Source: Candidatus Eremiobacteraceae bacterium
GTDB taxonomy: Bacteria; Vulcanimicrobiota; Vulcanimicrobiia; Eremiobacterales; Eremiobacteraceae
Direction: 5' to 3'
DNA length: 64,000 bases
Assembly: GCA_036511855.1 (NCBI GenBank)
Contig: DATCBN010000093.1
Location: 1 to 64,000 of the forward strand
Shown here: piece after piece, positions 8,605 through 17,150 of the stretch
Numbering within the stretch: position 1 is the first letter of the stretch
How the letters are laid out: each line of letters begins with the position of its first letter
Made by a program: the position numbers and the translations under genes
Notes under the pieces: generated by a model
Told to the model about the DNA's origin: nothing
Database searches by the model: none
Seen by the model: the letters and a program-made list of their open reading frames with translations, nothing else

Positions 8605-8613
8605 TGCTATACT
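8605..8613 (+). promoter_or_regulatory. Extended -10 promoter of rnpB
   Basis: TG-C-TATACT (8605-8613) is an extended -10 element. It places the transcription start near 8620, exactly where helix P1 of RNase P RNA begins. No good -35 hexamer is visible, as is usual for extended -10 promoters. Confidence 0.65.
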
Positions 8614-8619
8614 GTGCGG

Positions 8620-9020
8620 GTCGAGCGCGCCGGGCGATCGCGGGCCTCGCAAGAGGCTTGAGGAAAGTCCGGGCTCCGCAGGGCATGGGTGCCGGCTAAC
8701 GGCCTGTCGGGGCGACCCGAAGGAAAGTGCCACAGAAACAAACCGCCGAGGACCGATCGGGTTTACTCGATCGGATTTCGGTAAGGGTGAAATGGTGCGG
8801 TAAGAGCGCACCGGCGGCGTCGAGAGACGCCGGCCGGGCAAACCCCACCCGGAGCAAGACGGCTTGGGATTCGCCGCCTCGGCGGCGCGAGCGGCCCGCT
8901 CGTTTCCCACACATCGTCGCATCAGGCGTCCGGCGACGGACGCCGCAGAGAGATGATCGCCGCAGCGTCGTGCGCAAGCGCGGCGCGCGCACAGAACCCG
9001 GCTTACAGGCGCGCCTCGAT
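8620..9020 (+). ncRNA. rnpB: RNase P RNA, bacterial class A
   Basis: Catalytic RNA that removes tRNA 5' leaders. Conserved blocks appear in order: GAGGAAAGTCCGGGCTCC (from 8660), AGGGCATGGGTGCCGGCTAAC, GGCGACCCGAAGGAAAGTGCCACAGAAA, GGTAAGGGTGAAATGGTGCGGTAAGAG and, at the 3' end, ACAGAACCCGGCTTACAG (8991-9008). The ends were set by helix P1: TCGAGCGCGCC (8621-8631) pairs with GGCGCGCCTCGA (9008-9019). Length is about 400 nt, normal for type A. A palindromic repeat follows directly and may terminate it. Confidence 0.97.
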
Positions 9021-9026
9021 ACGATT

Positions 9027-9092
9027 GTAGGGGCCGACTTTTTACGGTCGGCCCCGCTCGCCCAAATGGGCAAGCGATGCATGCCCTAGTAC
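9027..9092. repeat. Composite palindromic repeat (family B + family A)
   Basis: Family B hairpin: GGGGCCGAC (9030-9038) and GTCGGCCCC (9047-9055) around a T-rich loop. A decayed family A core (GGGCAAGCGATGCATGCCC, 9068-9086) follows, ending in TAGTAC. It fills the convergent gap between rnpB and the DUF2203 gene. Confidence 0.85.
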
Positions 9093-9112
9093 AATAAACG
9101 GATGTGATTTGA

Positions 9113-9511
9113 TTACTTGCGGCGGCGAGAAATCGATTTGCGGGCGGAAAAGCCTTCGTCGATGCCGTGCCAGAATCCGATCTCGATCTCGTCCATCTTC
9201 CAACAAAGATGAACGAGCTGACCCCCGCGCAATGCCGGAAAATCGAGCAGGCCTAGATCCAGATCCTTGACGACGCATCCGTGGGATTGAATGCGTTCGA
9301 TCAACTCGACGAGCTCGGCCTGCATCTCCTGCGCCTGGGCATCTTGCACCGCCGCGCGCTGCACCCCGCCGGCATCGGCGATCATGAGCTTCGCGGTCTG
9401 TGCCTCCAGCAGTTTTATGGCTAGGTCACGGCGCTTGCTCACCAAGTCTTCGATGAGCGGTCGCAACACCGGCAGCAAAGCAGACGCCTCTTCGAGGCGA
9501 AACACTTTCAC
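9113..9511 (-). CDS. DUF2203 family protein
   Basis: 132 aa from GTG 9511, chosen because GGAGG lies 8 nt upstream; the longer reading frame adds 34 residues with no support. The sequence matches the DUF2203 pattern: an N-terminal FRLEEASALLPVLRPLIEDL, a helical middle and a C-terminal LGLLDFPALRGGQLVHLCWK followed by IGFWHGIDEGFSARK. Function is unknown; the family is soluble and widespread. Divergent from rapZ. Confidence 0.85.
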   Translation of the reverse strand: MKVFRLEEASALLPVLRPLIEDLVSKRRDLAIKLLEAQTAKLMIADAGGVQRAAVQDAQAQEMQAELVELIERIQSHGCVVKDLDLGLLDFPALRGGQLVHLCWKMDEIEIGFWHGIDEGFSARKSISRRRK

Positions 9512-9594
9512 CCAACAATCCTCCGTGTCGACTACCCCGTCCGCTCTTCTCTCCCGGCGGGGCAACCTCCGGCTGGCGGCAAATACTAAGAATC

Positions 9595-10470
9595 GTGACG
9601 CCCGATTCCGCATCCACGAAGCAATTTGTCATCGTCACCGGCGTATCCGGCGCGGGCAAGAGCCAGGCCGCAAAATGCCTCGAAGACCTCGGCTTCTTTT
9701 GCGTCGACAACCTGCCTGCCGGTCTCATCCCGAAATTTGCCGAATTGGTCGACGTAAGCCGCAGCCTGCGCAAAGCGGCCTTAGTGCTCGACATCCGCGG
9801 TGAAGAGATCTTCGGCGATCTGCTCGACCAACTGCAGGCGATCAAAGCACAGGGCGTCGACTACCGGCTGATCTTCCTCGATGCCAGCGACGAAGTGCTC
9901 GTGCGCCGGTTCTCGGAGACGCGACGCAAGCATCCTCTCGCGGACGGTGGCCGGCTCATCGACAGCATCATCGCCGAACGCGAGGAGCTCAAGTCCGTCC
10001 GCGACGCGGCAGACCTCATCATCGACACGTCATCACTCACGCTCTCGGCGCTCAAGGAGAAGCTCGGACACGCGGTAGGAAGCTCGTCGCACACCAACCC
10101 GATGACGGTCTCGGTCGTCGCGTTTGGATTCAAACACGGCATCCCGCTCGATGCGGATCTTGTCTTCGACGTGCGTTTCTTGCCGAACCCGAACTACGTG
10201 CCGGAACTGCAGCCGCTCGACGGCGGCCATCCGAAAGTCATCGCGTTCTTGGACGCCGTCCCCGAGGCGCAATCGTTCAAGGTCGAGCTCTATAAGTTCC
10301 TCGATTTTCTGCTGCCGCAATTCATCGCCGAGGGCAAGGCGCATCTCACCATCGCGATCGGATGCACGGGCGGCCGTCATCGTTCGGTGTATCTCGCGAA
10401 CGATCTCGTCAGACATCTGATGGAAAAGGGAATTCAGGCGTTCGTGGAGCGCCGCGATGCCAAAGTCTAG
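9595..10470 (+). CDS. rapZ: RNase adapter / nucleotide-binding protein RapZ (YvcJ)
   Basis: 291 aa, usual family length. Walker A GVSGAGKS lies at residues ~17-24, Walker B-like LIFLDASDEVLVRRFSETRRKHPL follows, and the C-terminal RNA/metabolite-binding half carries the conserved CTGGRHRSV. In enterobacteria RapZ targets small RNAs for RNase E and senses glucosamine-6-phosphate; in other phyla its role is less defined. Starts with GTG. Its 3' end overlaps yvcK by 14 nt, the usual rapZ-yvcK arrangement, but the usual third gene whiA is absent here. Confidence 0.95.
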   Translation: MTPDSASTKQFVIVTGVSGAGKSQAAKCLEDLGFFCVDNLPAGLIPKFAELVDVSRSLRKAALVLDIRGEEIFGDLLDQLQAIKAQGVDYRLIFLDASDEVLVRRFSETRRKHPLADGGRLIDSIIAEREELKSVRDAADLIIDTSSLTLSALKEKLGHAVGSSSHTNPMTVSVVAFGFKHGIPLDADLVFDVRFLPNPNYVPELQPLDGGHPKVIAFLDAVPEAQSFKVELYKFLDFLLPQFIAEGKAHLTIAIGCTGGRHRSVYLANDLVRHLMEKGIQAFVERRDAKV

Positions 10471-11770
10471 GTCCAGCGGCACACTCGACCGCCTCCGCCA
10501 TTGGCTGTCGCCCGGGATGCATCTGAAACGATGGCTGACGGTGGCGGCGATCGGCGGCTTTTTCTTCCTCGACGGCTTCGGCAGGGTCCTCGACGCCCAT
10601 TTCTACAATTTCCATATCAATCAGTCGATCGACCACGTCATCTTGCCGTACGTCTCGGGACCCGCGCTCCAATGGCTGTTCATGTTCATTGGCGCAGCGC
10701 TCGTCTTCTTCGGCGTGCGCCAGTGGATGCGCTCGATCGTCTACGCCGTTCGGCCGGAGGCCGGAGCCCGTCTGATCGAGACGATCTACGAAGCTCGCCG
10801 GTTGAACCGCGGACTTCGAATCGCGGTCGTTGGTGGCGGCACGGGCCTGTCCACGGTGCTGCGCGGTCTGAAGTCGTATACGTCGAACCTTTCGGCGATC
10901 GTGACCGTCACCGACGACGGCGGTTCGAGCGGCAGGCTTCGGCAGGAGCTGGGCGTGCTGCCGCCGGGCGACATCCGCAATTGTCTCGTCGCGCTCGCCG
11001 ACAGCGAGTCGATGATGACGGATCTGTTCCAGTACCGCTTCCACGACGGCAATGGGCTCTCCGGGCACTCGTTCGGCAATCTCTTCATCGCGGCCATGTG
11101 CGGGATCGCCGGCAATTTCGACCAGGCCATAAAAGAGAGCAGCCGCGTGCTCGCGATCAAGGGCCGCGTGTTGCCCGCAACGCTCGCCAACGTCGCGCTG
11201 GAAGCGGAGCTCGAAGACGGATCAATAGTGCGCGGCGAATCCACGATCTCGCGCTCGACGGCGCGCATCAAGAACGTGCGTCTCGTTCCGGCGGAATGCC
11301 AAGGGCTTCCCGAAGCGATCGAAGCGATCGAGTCTGCGGATGCGGTCATCCTCGGACCAGGCAGCCTATATACGAGCGTGATGCCGAACCTTCTCGTCCA
11401 CGGAATCGCCGAGGCGATCGTCCGGTCGCGCGGAGTCAAGGTCTACATCTGCAACATCATGACGCAGCCTGGGGAAACCGACGGCATGTCGGCGAGCGAG
11501 CACGTGCGCGCGCTCGTGAGCACGACCCATCTCCGGCTCATGGATTACGCCTTGGTCAATGTCGAGCAACCGCACAGGCTCCTGCGCGTGTACGAGAAAA
11601 CGCGCGCGTTCGCCGTCGCACCGGATTTCGATGCGATCGCGTCGCTCGGCGTCACGCCCGTGCCCGGCAAGTTCTTGTCCGAAACAGAATTCTTGCGCCA
11701 CGATCCGGGGCGCGTCGGGGGCGCGATCATCAAGCTGATCAACGATGTGATCGGCGCGTCGGTCACCTAA
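10457..11770 (+). CDS. yvcK: Gluconeogenesis factor YvcK/CofD-like, with N-terminal membrane anchor
   Basis: 437 aa. The CofD-like domain starts near residue 117 with VVGGGTGLSTVLRGLK and contains VTDDGGSSGRLR, GHSFGNLF and LGPGSLYTSVMPNLLV, all conserved in YvcK, which binds UDP-sugars and supports growth on gluconeogenic carbon and cell-envelope homeostasis. Unlike the short Bacillus form, the first ~110 residues include two hydrophobic segments (about 28-45 and 70-92), so the protein is probably membrane-anchored. Co-transcribed with rapZ. The stop overlaps the convergent glycerate kinase gene by 4 nt. Confidence 0.93.
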   Translation: MPKSRSSGTLDRLRHWLSPGMHLKRWLTVAAIGGFFFLDGFGRVLDAHFYNFHINQSIDHVILPYVSGPALQWLFMFIGAALVFFGVRQWMRSIVYAVRPEAGARLIETIYEARRLNRGLRIAVVGGGTGLSTVLRGLKSYTSNLSAIVTVTDDGGSSGRLRQELGVLPPGDIRNCLVALADSESMMTDLFQYRFHDGNGLSGHSFGNLFIAAMCGIAGNFDQAIKESSRVLAIKGRVLPATLANVALEAELEDGSIVRGESTISRSTARIKNVRLVPAECQGLPEAIEAIESADAVILGPGSLYTSVMPNLLVHGIAEAIVRSRGVKVYICNIMTQPGETDGMSASEHVRALVSTTHLRLMDYALVNVEQPHRLLRVYEKTRAFAVAPDFDAIASLGVTPVPGKFLSETEFLRHDPGRVGGAIIKLINDVIGASVT

Positions 11771-12912
11771 ATCGAAGGGCGGCCGAACTCGAGCGCGATC
11801 GCTCGGCCAAGCCTTTCCGCCGCATCTTCGGTCAGCGGCACGGCCCGCAGTTTCGCCTCCTCGAGCGTCATCGGCTCGGTGATGATGCTGATCGCGGAAG
11901 TGAGGCCGAGCTCTTCGAAAACCTCCGCGGTGCAGCCAAGCGATCCGACGATGGCGACGACGGGCACGCCGCGGCGGCGGCCCGCCTGCGTCACGGCGTA
12001 GGGCGCCTTTCCGGCGAGCGTCTGACGGTCCAGACGTCCTTCGCCCGTCACGATGAGGTCCGCCCCTTCGAGCCGCCGTTCAAATGCAAGCGCTTCCAAG
12101 ACAAGATCCGCGCCCGGGCGCAGTCTCGCACCTGCCAACGCCATGAAACCAAAGCCGGCCCCACCCGCGGCGCCTGCACCCGGAACGTCTCGGACGCGCG
12201 CTCCGATCGAGCGCTCGACGACGTCTGCGTAGTGCGCGAGCGCGCTGTCCAGGCTGCGCACGTCGCTCGGACCGGCGCCCTTTTGCGGTCCGTAAATGGC
12301 GGACGCGCCGTTGTCGCCACACAACGGGTTAGCGACATCACAGGCGATGTCGATTGAAATCCCACGGAGGCGGGAAGCCAACGGTGCGGCGTCGACCTCA
12401 GCCAACTCGGCAAGCGCCGCGCCCCCCGGCGGCAGCGGCCTGCCCGTAGCATCGGAAAAGATCGCTCCAAGCGCGGTAAGCGCCCCTGCTGCGCCGTCGT
12501 TGGTCGCCGATCCGCCGATTCCTAAAATGACGTGCTTCGCGCCGGCATCGATCGCGGCAGCGATAAGCTGGCCCGTTCCATAGGTGGACGCGGCGAGCGG
12601 ATCGTTTTTTCCAAAGGCGATGAGCGCAAGACCACTCGCTCGCGCAAGTTCGATCACGGCCCTATCCCCGGGAAGCAAACCGAACGTCGCGCTGACGATC
12701 GTTCCATCCGGGCCCCGGACGTCGAGCGTCTCAAGCTTGCCGCCGAGCGCATCCACCAACACATCGGCCGTACCGTCTCCGCCGTCAGCGACAGGCACGA
12801 CGTCGATCTGCGCTGCCGTGAACGCGCGCTTCAAACCGCGAGCCATGGCTTCGCCCGCGGCGCGAGCGGTCATCGAACCTTTGAACTTGTCCGGGGCGAC
12901 GACGATGCGCAC
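11767..12912 (-). CDS. Glycerate 2-kinase (GlxK/GarK family)
   Basis: 381 aa. Phosphorylates D-glycerate, forming 2-phosphoglycerate in this family. Motifs: N-terminal APDKFKGSMTA, ADGGDGTADVL and LGIGGSATNDGAAGALTALG. It ends a three-gene operon with the upstream glyoxylate/hydroxypyruvate reductase (6-nt gap) and an IclR regulator, so the set would convert glyoxylate- or hydroxypyruvate-derived C3 units into glycolysis. Confidence 0.95.
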   Translation of the reverse strand: MRIVVAPDKFKGSMTARAAGEAMARGLKRAFTAAQIDVVPVADGGDGTADVLVDALGGKLETLDVRGPDGTIVSATFGLLPGDRAVIELARASGLALIAFGKNDPLAASTYGTGQLIAAAIDAGAKHVILGIGGSATNDGAAGALTALGAIFSDATGRPLPPGGAALAELAEVDAAPLASRLRGISIDIACDVANPLCGDNGASAIYGPQKGAGPSDVRSLDSALAHYADVVERSIGARVRDVPGAGAAGGAGFGFMALAGARLRPGADLVLEALAFERRLEGADLIVTGEGRLDRQTLAGKAPYAVTQAGRRRGVPVVAIVGSLGCTAEVFEELGLTSAISIITEPMTLEEAKLRAVPLTEDAAERLGRAIALEFGRPSI

Positions 12913-12918
12913 GGGCGG

Positions 12919-13911
12919 CTACGCCTTCGCAGCGCGGCCCAGCACCTCGGGATTGAGCGCGGTGGGCGGCGCCTCACCCGCGAAAAATGCGATGACGTTG
13001 CGCGCCGCGATCTCGGCCATCTTACCGCGCGTCGCGACGCTCGCGCTGCCGATGTGCGGCAGGAGCACGACGTTTTCGAGGGCCGCGAGCGCCGGCGATA
13101 TTGAAGGTTCGTGCTCGTAGACATCGAGACCGGCGGCAGCGATGACGCCAGTGCGTAAGGCCTCGGCGAGGGCCGCTTCTTCGACCACCGGACCTCGTGA
13201 CGTGTTCACGAGCACCGCGGTCTTCTTCATCTTTGCAAGGGCGGCTGCATTGATGAGGTGGTGGGTGCTCGGCATCAACGGCACGTGCAGGGTTACGAAA
13301 TCCGCCATCGCGAGGAGCTCGTCCATGCTCACAAACCGGGCATGCAGCTCCGCCGCGACCTCAGGCGGCACGGGTTGTGCGTCGGTGTATATGATCTGCA
13401 TGCCAAAACCCGCGGCCCGGCGCGCGACGCCTCGTCCGATCCGCCCGAAGCCCACGATGCCCAACGTGGCGTGATGGATGTCTTGGCCCATGAGCTGCAT
13501 GATGCCCCATCCATCCCATGTGCCGCTGCGCATGACGCGCTCGGCTTCGCCCAGCCTGCGAGCCGCCGCCATCAGCAACGCGAAGGCGAGATCCGCTGTC
13601 GTATCGTCGAGCACACCAGGCGTGTTGGACATGACGACCCCTGCGGCGGTGGCGGCTTGCACATCGAGGTTATCGAATCCGACCGCCACATTGGCGATGA
13701 TCTTCACCGACGGCATCTCGGCCAGAACCGAGCCGTCCACTTTTTCGGTGACGAGGCAGACCAGCGCGTCCTTACCTTTGCACGACGCGATCAGCTCATC
13801 GCGCGTCGGCGCCCGGTCGTGCGGCCACACGTCTACATCGAAATGTGCGCGCAATAACTCGAGTCCGACGTCGGGAATGACGCGGCTGACGAAGACCTCC
13901 GGCTTTGCCAT
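12919..13911 (-). CDS. D-glycerate dehydrogenase (glyoxylate/hydroxypyruvate reductase)
   Basis: 330 aa NAD(P)-dependent D-2-hydroxyacid dehydrogenase. The Rossmann motif LGIVGFGRIGRGVARRA lies near residues 145-160, the catalytic Arg region reads NTSRGPVVEEAAL and the His region LLPHIGSASVATR. Similarity pattern and the neighbouring glycerate kinase favour glyoxylate/hydroxypyruvate as substrate over formate or phosphoglycerate. The ATG overlaps the stop of the IclR gene (TGATG), so translation is coupled. Confidence 0.92.
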   Translation of the reverse strand: MAKPEVFVSRVIPDVGLELLRAHFDVDVWPHDRAPTRDELIASCKGKDALVCLVTEKVDGSVLAEMPSVKIIANVAVGFDNLDVQAATAAGVVMSNTPGVLDDTTADLAFALLMAAARRLGEAERVMRSGTWDGWGIMQLMGQDIHHATLGIVGFGRIGRGVARRAAGFGMQIIYTDAQPVPPEVAAELHARFVSMDELLAMADFVTLHVPLMPSTHHLINAAALAKMKKTAVLVNTSRGPVVEEAALAEALRTGVIAAAGLDVYEHEPSISPALAALENVVLLPHIGSASVATRGKMAEIAARNVIAFFAGEAPPTALNPEVLGRAAKA

Positions 13912-14741
13912 CAGCCAATCGTGTTGGTCTTAGGCCGGCCGGTGTAGCCGAGCTTCGCCGAGATCTCTTGCGCCGCTTGGACCACGTGCTTGATGATGCG
14001 GTCCTTCTGCACGTTTTGCGCGCCGATCTTCGGGACCGAGACAGATATCGCGGCGATGGGGCGGCCCGAATAGTTGAACAGCGGCGCACCCACGCAATAG
14101 AGCCCCTCTTCGATCTCTTCGTTGTCCTCGGCGTAGCCTTGACGCCGGGCCTTTTCGAGATCCTGGCGCAGCAGATCGGGGTCGGTGATGGTGTTCTTCG
14201 TATACCGGGTGAGCGGCTTGGCCGCAAGAATGCGGTCGATCTCAGGGCGCTCGAGGTGCGCGAGCAGGGCCTTGCCGATGCCGGTGCAATGCAGGGGCCG
14301 CCGGGCTCCGACATCCGCATACATGCGCACCGAGCGGCGGCCGTCGATCTTGTCGATGTAGACGAGTTCGGCGTCGTCGATCACGCCGAGAAATGCCGTC
14401 TCGCCCAGCGCGTTGACCAGTTGCTCGAGGTGGGGCTTGGCTATCGCGTGCGCCTCCATCGAGCGCAAGATGCCGCAGCCGACTTCAAAAGCGCGCATGC
14501 CGAGAGAGTAGCGAGCGTTGTCGGGGTTCCATTTCACGAATCCCCGTGCTCGGAGGGTCTGAAGGATGCGGTGGACGCTGCTCTTGGAGAGGCCGATCGC
14601 CTGACCGAGCTCGCGGACGCCGATCTCTTTGGTCTGCGTACCGAGATATTCGAGAATGACGAGGGCCCGGTCGACCGAGTTGACTTTAGACTCGCCGCGC
14701 TGCTTTGGGCCGGTGGGCATATCGCCGGAAGATAACGCCAC
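13911..14741 (-). CDS. IclR family transcriptional regulator of the glycerate operon
   Basis: 276 aa from GTG 14741, preceded by GGAGG with 6-nt spacing; a TTG six codons upstream is less likely. The winged helix lies at residues ~20-85 (VNSVDRALVILEYLG, IGLSKSSVHRILQTLRARGF) and the C-terminal effector domain contains MRAFEVGC, LVYIDKIDGRRSVRMYADVGARRPLHCTGIGKALLA and AISVSVPK. First gene of the operon with the hydroxypyruvate reductase and glycerate kinase, so it probably responds to glyoxylate or a related acid and controls its own operon. Confidence 0.92.
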   Translation of the reverse strand: MALSSGDMPTGPKQRGESKVNSVDRALVILEYLGTQTKEIGVRELGQAIGLSKSSVHRILQTLRARGFVKWNPDNARYSLGMRAFEVGCGILRSMEAHAIAKPHLEQLVNALGETAFLGVIDDAELVYIDKIDGRRSVRMYADVGARRPLHCTGIGKALLAHLERPEIDRILAAKPLTRYTKNTITDPDLLRQDLEKARRQGYAEDNEEIEEGLYCVGAPLFNYSGRPIAAISVSVPKIGAQNVQKDRIIKHVVQAAQEISAKLGYTGRPKTNTIG

Positions 14742-14846
14742 TATTGTCCTCCACGCCAATGCCGTACGCCGTCCAGGTGGCGCCAGGCTACAGGAACGGG
14801 ACAGAGTTCATGGGTTCTCGGGGCGGTTCCTTCTAGCGAAACGCCC

Positions 14847-15206
14847 CTAATGGATCGCGACGAGTTGGAAATCGACCTCGTACTGCTGGCCGGCGGCGGC
14901 CACATGGACGCTTTTCGTCTGCGTTTGGTAGCCGGCATCGCTCGCAACGACCGATTCGTCTAATCCGGGGGAATCTAGCGGAACCCCCGTGACCCGGTAC
15001 ATTCCGTTGGAATCGGTGTGGGGATTGATGACCATCGAGATGACGATGCTCGCCCCGGCGATCGGTTTGCCCGTGACGCTGTCGGTCACGGTGCCAAAAA
15101 CGGTGCCGTAGTTGCCCTGTCCTACGGGTCCACCGTTGCCGGTGTTGCATCCCGCGAGCGATGTGACCGCCGCGCAGAGTGCCGCAAGAATAAACGCATG
15201 ACGCAT
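14847..15206 (-). CDS. Lipoprotein with carboxypeptidase-regulatory-like (beta-sandwich) domain
   Basis: 119 aa from ATG 15206. AAGGAG lies 11 nt upstream. The lipobox SLAGC puts the lipidated Cys at residue 20. The mature part is a single CarboxypepD_reg/DUF4198-like Ig-type fold, seen in GTVTDSVTGKPIAGASIVIS and DSNGMYRVTGVP. It would be anchored at the cell surface or in the periplasm; the function is structural or unknown. It lies upstream of the IclR operon on the same strand, with an 87-bp gap carrying a GGGGCG/CGCCCC hairpin. Confidence 0.8.
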   Translation of the reverse strand: MRHAFILAALCAAVTSLAGCNTGNGGPVGQGNYGTVFGTVTDSVTGKPIAGASIVISMVINPHTDSNGMYRVTGVPLDSPGLDESVVASDAGYQTQTKSVHVAAAGQQYEVDFQLVAIH

Positions 15207-15301
15207 GAAGCCAGCCGCTCCTTTTCGAGACCATCGATCCACCGACGGATATACGTAACGGCGTTCCGGCTGGTTCCCGTCAGTCCCGCGCGGATTCCCG
15301 G

Positions 15302-15490
15302 TCATTCTTTAGGCCGGCGAATGATCGCCACATTGTACGTCGCGTTGTACTGACCGAAGTGGACGAGTTCCCAACCGTCGTTCAGCGCTTGCTGAACTTC
15401 GTCAAGCCACGCTTTGGTCTTGGATTCGCCGGTGAGCACGCCGTAGTCCCACTGCGGATGCTCCGCTGCCGGCAGCTCCTTTTTCGCCAC
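15302..15490 (-). CDS. DUF4177-like small protein
   Basis: 62 aa. Contains the short DUF4177-like pattern WDYGVL...ALNDGWELVHFGQ...YNVAIIRRP, a small alpha/beta unit of unknown function. The start is GTG 15490, 3 nt after the stop of the SCO1 gene, with no independent ribosome binding site, so translation is probably coupled to SCO1. Confidence 0.7.
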   Translation of the reverse strand: MAKKELPAAEHPQWDYGVLTGESKTKAWLDEVQQALNDGWELVHFGQYNATYNVAIIRRPKE

Positions 15491-15493
15491 TGC

Positions 15494-16318
15494 TTAGGAT
15501 GTCCCCGAAAACATCTTGCGCGAAACCCAGACCATCGCCCAAGCTGAAAGCCCGAAGATAGCGAGCACCGCGATCAAGTCCGCAAGACCTGCCCGGCCGT
15601 TGACGACCCCGCCGCACACGTAGGCGACCGTTCGCCCGAGTGCCAAATCCATACGATCCAATGGATTTGCCGCCATGCCGGCAGCGCCTTTCGCATCGGC
15701 CGCGACGTCGTCCGGCGTCCAGCCCGCTTCATCGATGAAGTCGGCGATGCGGCCGTCGGCGTTGACGACGACCGTGCGGGAATTATGGACGATAGTACCG
15801 CGCCCGTCGTCGATCGCCGACACGCCGAGCTCGCGCTCAGCGCGTGTGACTGCTTCCAGCGTTCCCGTCAGGAGCGTGCGGCGCGCGGCGTTCACGCCGT
15901 AGCGGTGCGCGTACGCGGCAAGGACGCGCGGCGTGTCGTGCGCCGGATCGATCGAGATCTCGATGAGATGAAAACTTTCAGGGGGCAAGAGCGTCTCGAG
16001 CGAGCCGAACTTGCGCGTGATGAGCGGACATTCATCCTTGCAACTCGTGTAGACGAACCCGACGACGACGGTCTTGCCGTAAAAATCGGCGAACGTGCGC
16101 ACGGCGCCGGTTTGATCGAGAAATTGGCTGTCCGGCATACGGTCGCCGGCCGCGAGTGGTCGAACCGGCGCGCCTGCAAACGGATTCGCACCGGATTGAG
16201 CGGCTGCATCTGCGCGGGTCCCGACACCGCCGGCGAGCGCAAGTGCGGCGATGACTGCCTGCGCGAATCGCATCGCGTGCGCCCGGGGAGTGTGGCTTTG
16301 ATCACCGAATGCGCGCAT
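15494..16318 (-). CDS. SCO1/SenC family copper chaperone with C-terminal membrane anchor
   Basis: 274 aa from ATG 16318 (GAGG 6 nt upstream). The N-terminus is a signal/anchor sequence. The thioredoxin-like domain has the copper-binding TSCKDEC (CxxxC) and the downstream His in GTIVHNSRTVVV. A second hydrophobic helix lies at the C-terminus (ADLIAVLAIFGLSAWAMVWV). SCO1 proteins deliver copper to the CuA site of cytochrome oxidase subunit II, in line with the cox operon 1 kb upstream on the same strand. Family members usually have the N-terminal anchor only; the C-terminal helix is unusual. Confidence 0.88.
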   Translation of the reverse strand: MRAFGDQSHTPRAHAMRFAQAVIAALALAGGVGTRADAAAQSGANPFAGAPVRPLAAGDRMPDSQFLDQTGAVRTFADFYGKTVVVGFVYTSCKDECPLITRKFGSLETLLPPESFHLIEISIDPAHDTPRVLAAYAHRYGVNAARRTLLTGTLEAVTRAERELGVSAIDDGRGTIVHNSRTVVVNADGRIADFIDEAGWTPDDVAADAKGAAGMAANPLDRMDLALGRTVAYVCGGVVNGRAGLADLIAVLAIFGLSAWAMVWVSRKMFSGTS

Positions 16319-16319
16319 C

Positions 16320-16922
16320 GTGGACCTCACCTTCACCCCTCACGCCCTTTCTTCCGCCGAGCGCCGCCGGATTCTCGCTTTTCGGCCATGGCGCACCGCC
16401 GAACGGCGCGTCGTCATCCGGGGTGTCGTCGGCCGGGCCGTGACCGCGTTGGAGCCCGCCGCGATCGGTGGCATACTGCTTTGGGTTGCCGTGGCACTCG
16501 CGCTTCGCGTGAGCATCGACGACGGGCAGCCGGTTCACACCGAATTGCCGATCGCCTTGATCTTCATCCCGGTCGCGGCTGCATTCTTCGTCTATGCCGC
16601 ATGGCTCGTCAGCGAACCGCTGCGCGCGTTGCGACAGACATACGAGCCCATCTTCATCGTCGACGGTTATCTGCGCACTCGCGGGCCGGATGATTTCTCC
16701 GAGCGCGGCGACTGCGGGTACGTGGCTGCGATCACGGCGGACCGGCGTGTCGCAGGCGAGTGGACCGCCCGCGGGCCGGTCGAGTATCAACACACGCTTC
16801 GCGCCGCTCAGTTGGAGTTCACGGAGTACGGCGGCCTGCACGCGATCGATGGCCGGCCGACCGGGATATTGCCCACCGATTTTCCGGCGTTCGGTGTAGG
16901 CGCCAACCGGCCGCTGCGGTGA
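16320..16922 (+). CDS. Hypothetical membrane protein near the cox cluster
   Basis: 200 aa. Two hydrophobic segments (about residues 45-62 and 76-97) followed by a soluble ~95-residue domain with strands (YEPIFIVDGYLRTR, GYVAAITADRRVAGEW). No family recognised. It is on the plus strand, convergent with the small oxidase-operon genes and divergent from SCO1 with only 1 bp between the start codons. GTG 16320 has no clear ribosome binding site, so the true start may be further in. Confidence 0.55.
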   Translation: MDLTFTPHALSSAERRRILAFRPWRTAERRVVIRGVVGRAVTALEPAAIGGILLWVAVALALRVSIDDGQPVHTELPIALIFIPVAAAFFVYAAWLVSEPLRALRQTYEPIFIVDGYLRTRGPDDFSERGDCGYVAAITADRRVAGEWTARGPVEYQHTLRAAQLEFTEYGGLHAIDGRPTGILPTDFPAFGVGANRPLR

Positions 16923-16948
16923 ACCCGCGCGACACGAAGCCGCGGTCC

Positions 16949-17146
16949 CTACGGAAAGCTCCCCGATAGCGGCACCTTCGCGGAATCAACGGCGGGCCAG
17001 TGATGAAACTCCTTTGAGTTGAACGCTGAAATGCCGCCCATGAGGAATACGATCACAAGTCCGATCGCAAAGAAGACTTGAACCACCACGGGCATGCCGC
17101 GGCTCTGCGGAATGTCGGCGATGACGGCGTTCGAACGCATGGCCAT
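16949..17146 (-). CDS. Small single-span membrane protein of the oxidase operon
   Basis: 65 aa with one transmembrane helix (VVVQVFFAIGLVIVFLMGGISAF, residues ~20-42). Placed 4 bp after the next small gene and at the end of the coxII-I-III operon, it may be a small accessory or assembly subunit of the oxidase. No sequence family recognised. Confidence 0.6.
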   Translation of the reverse strand: MAMRSNAVIADIPQSRGMPVVVQVFFAIGLVIVFLMGGISAFNSKEFHHWPAVDSAKVPLSGSFP

Positions 17147-17150
17147 TCTC

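Noticed and set aside
8543-8686. Longer start for the metalloprotease
   Set aside because: It would begin inside rnpB and lacks a ribosome binding site; TTG 8542 has GGAGG and gives a clean signal peptide.
16320-16922. Treating the plus-strand membrane protein as an oxidase subunit
   Set aside because: It is on the opposite strand from the cox genes and has no motif of known subunits; left as hypothetical.
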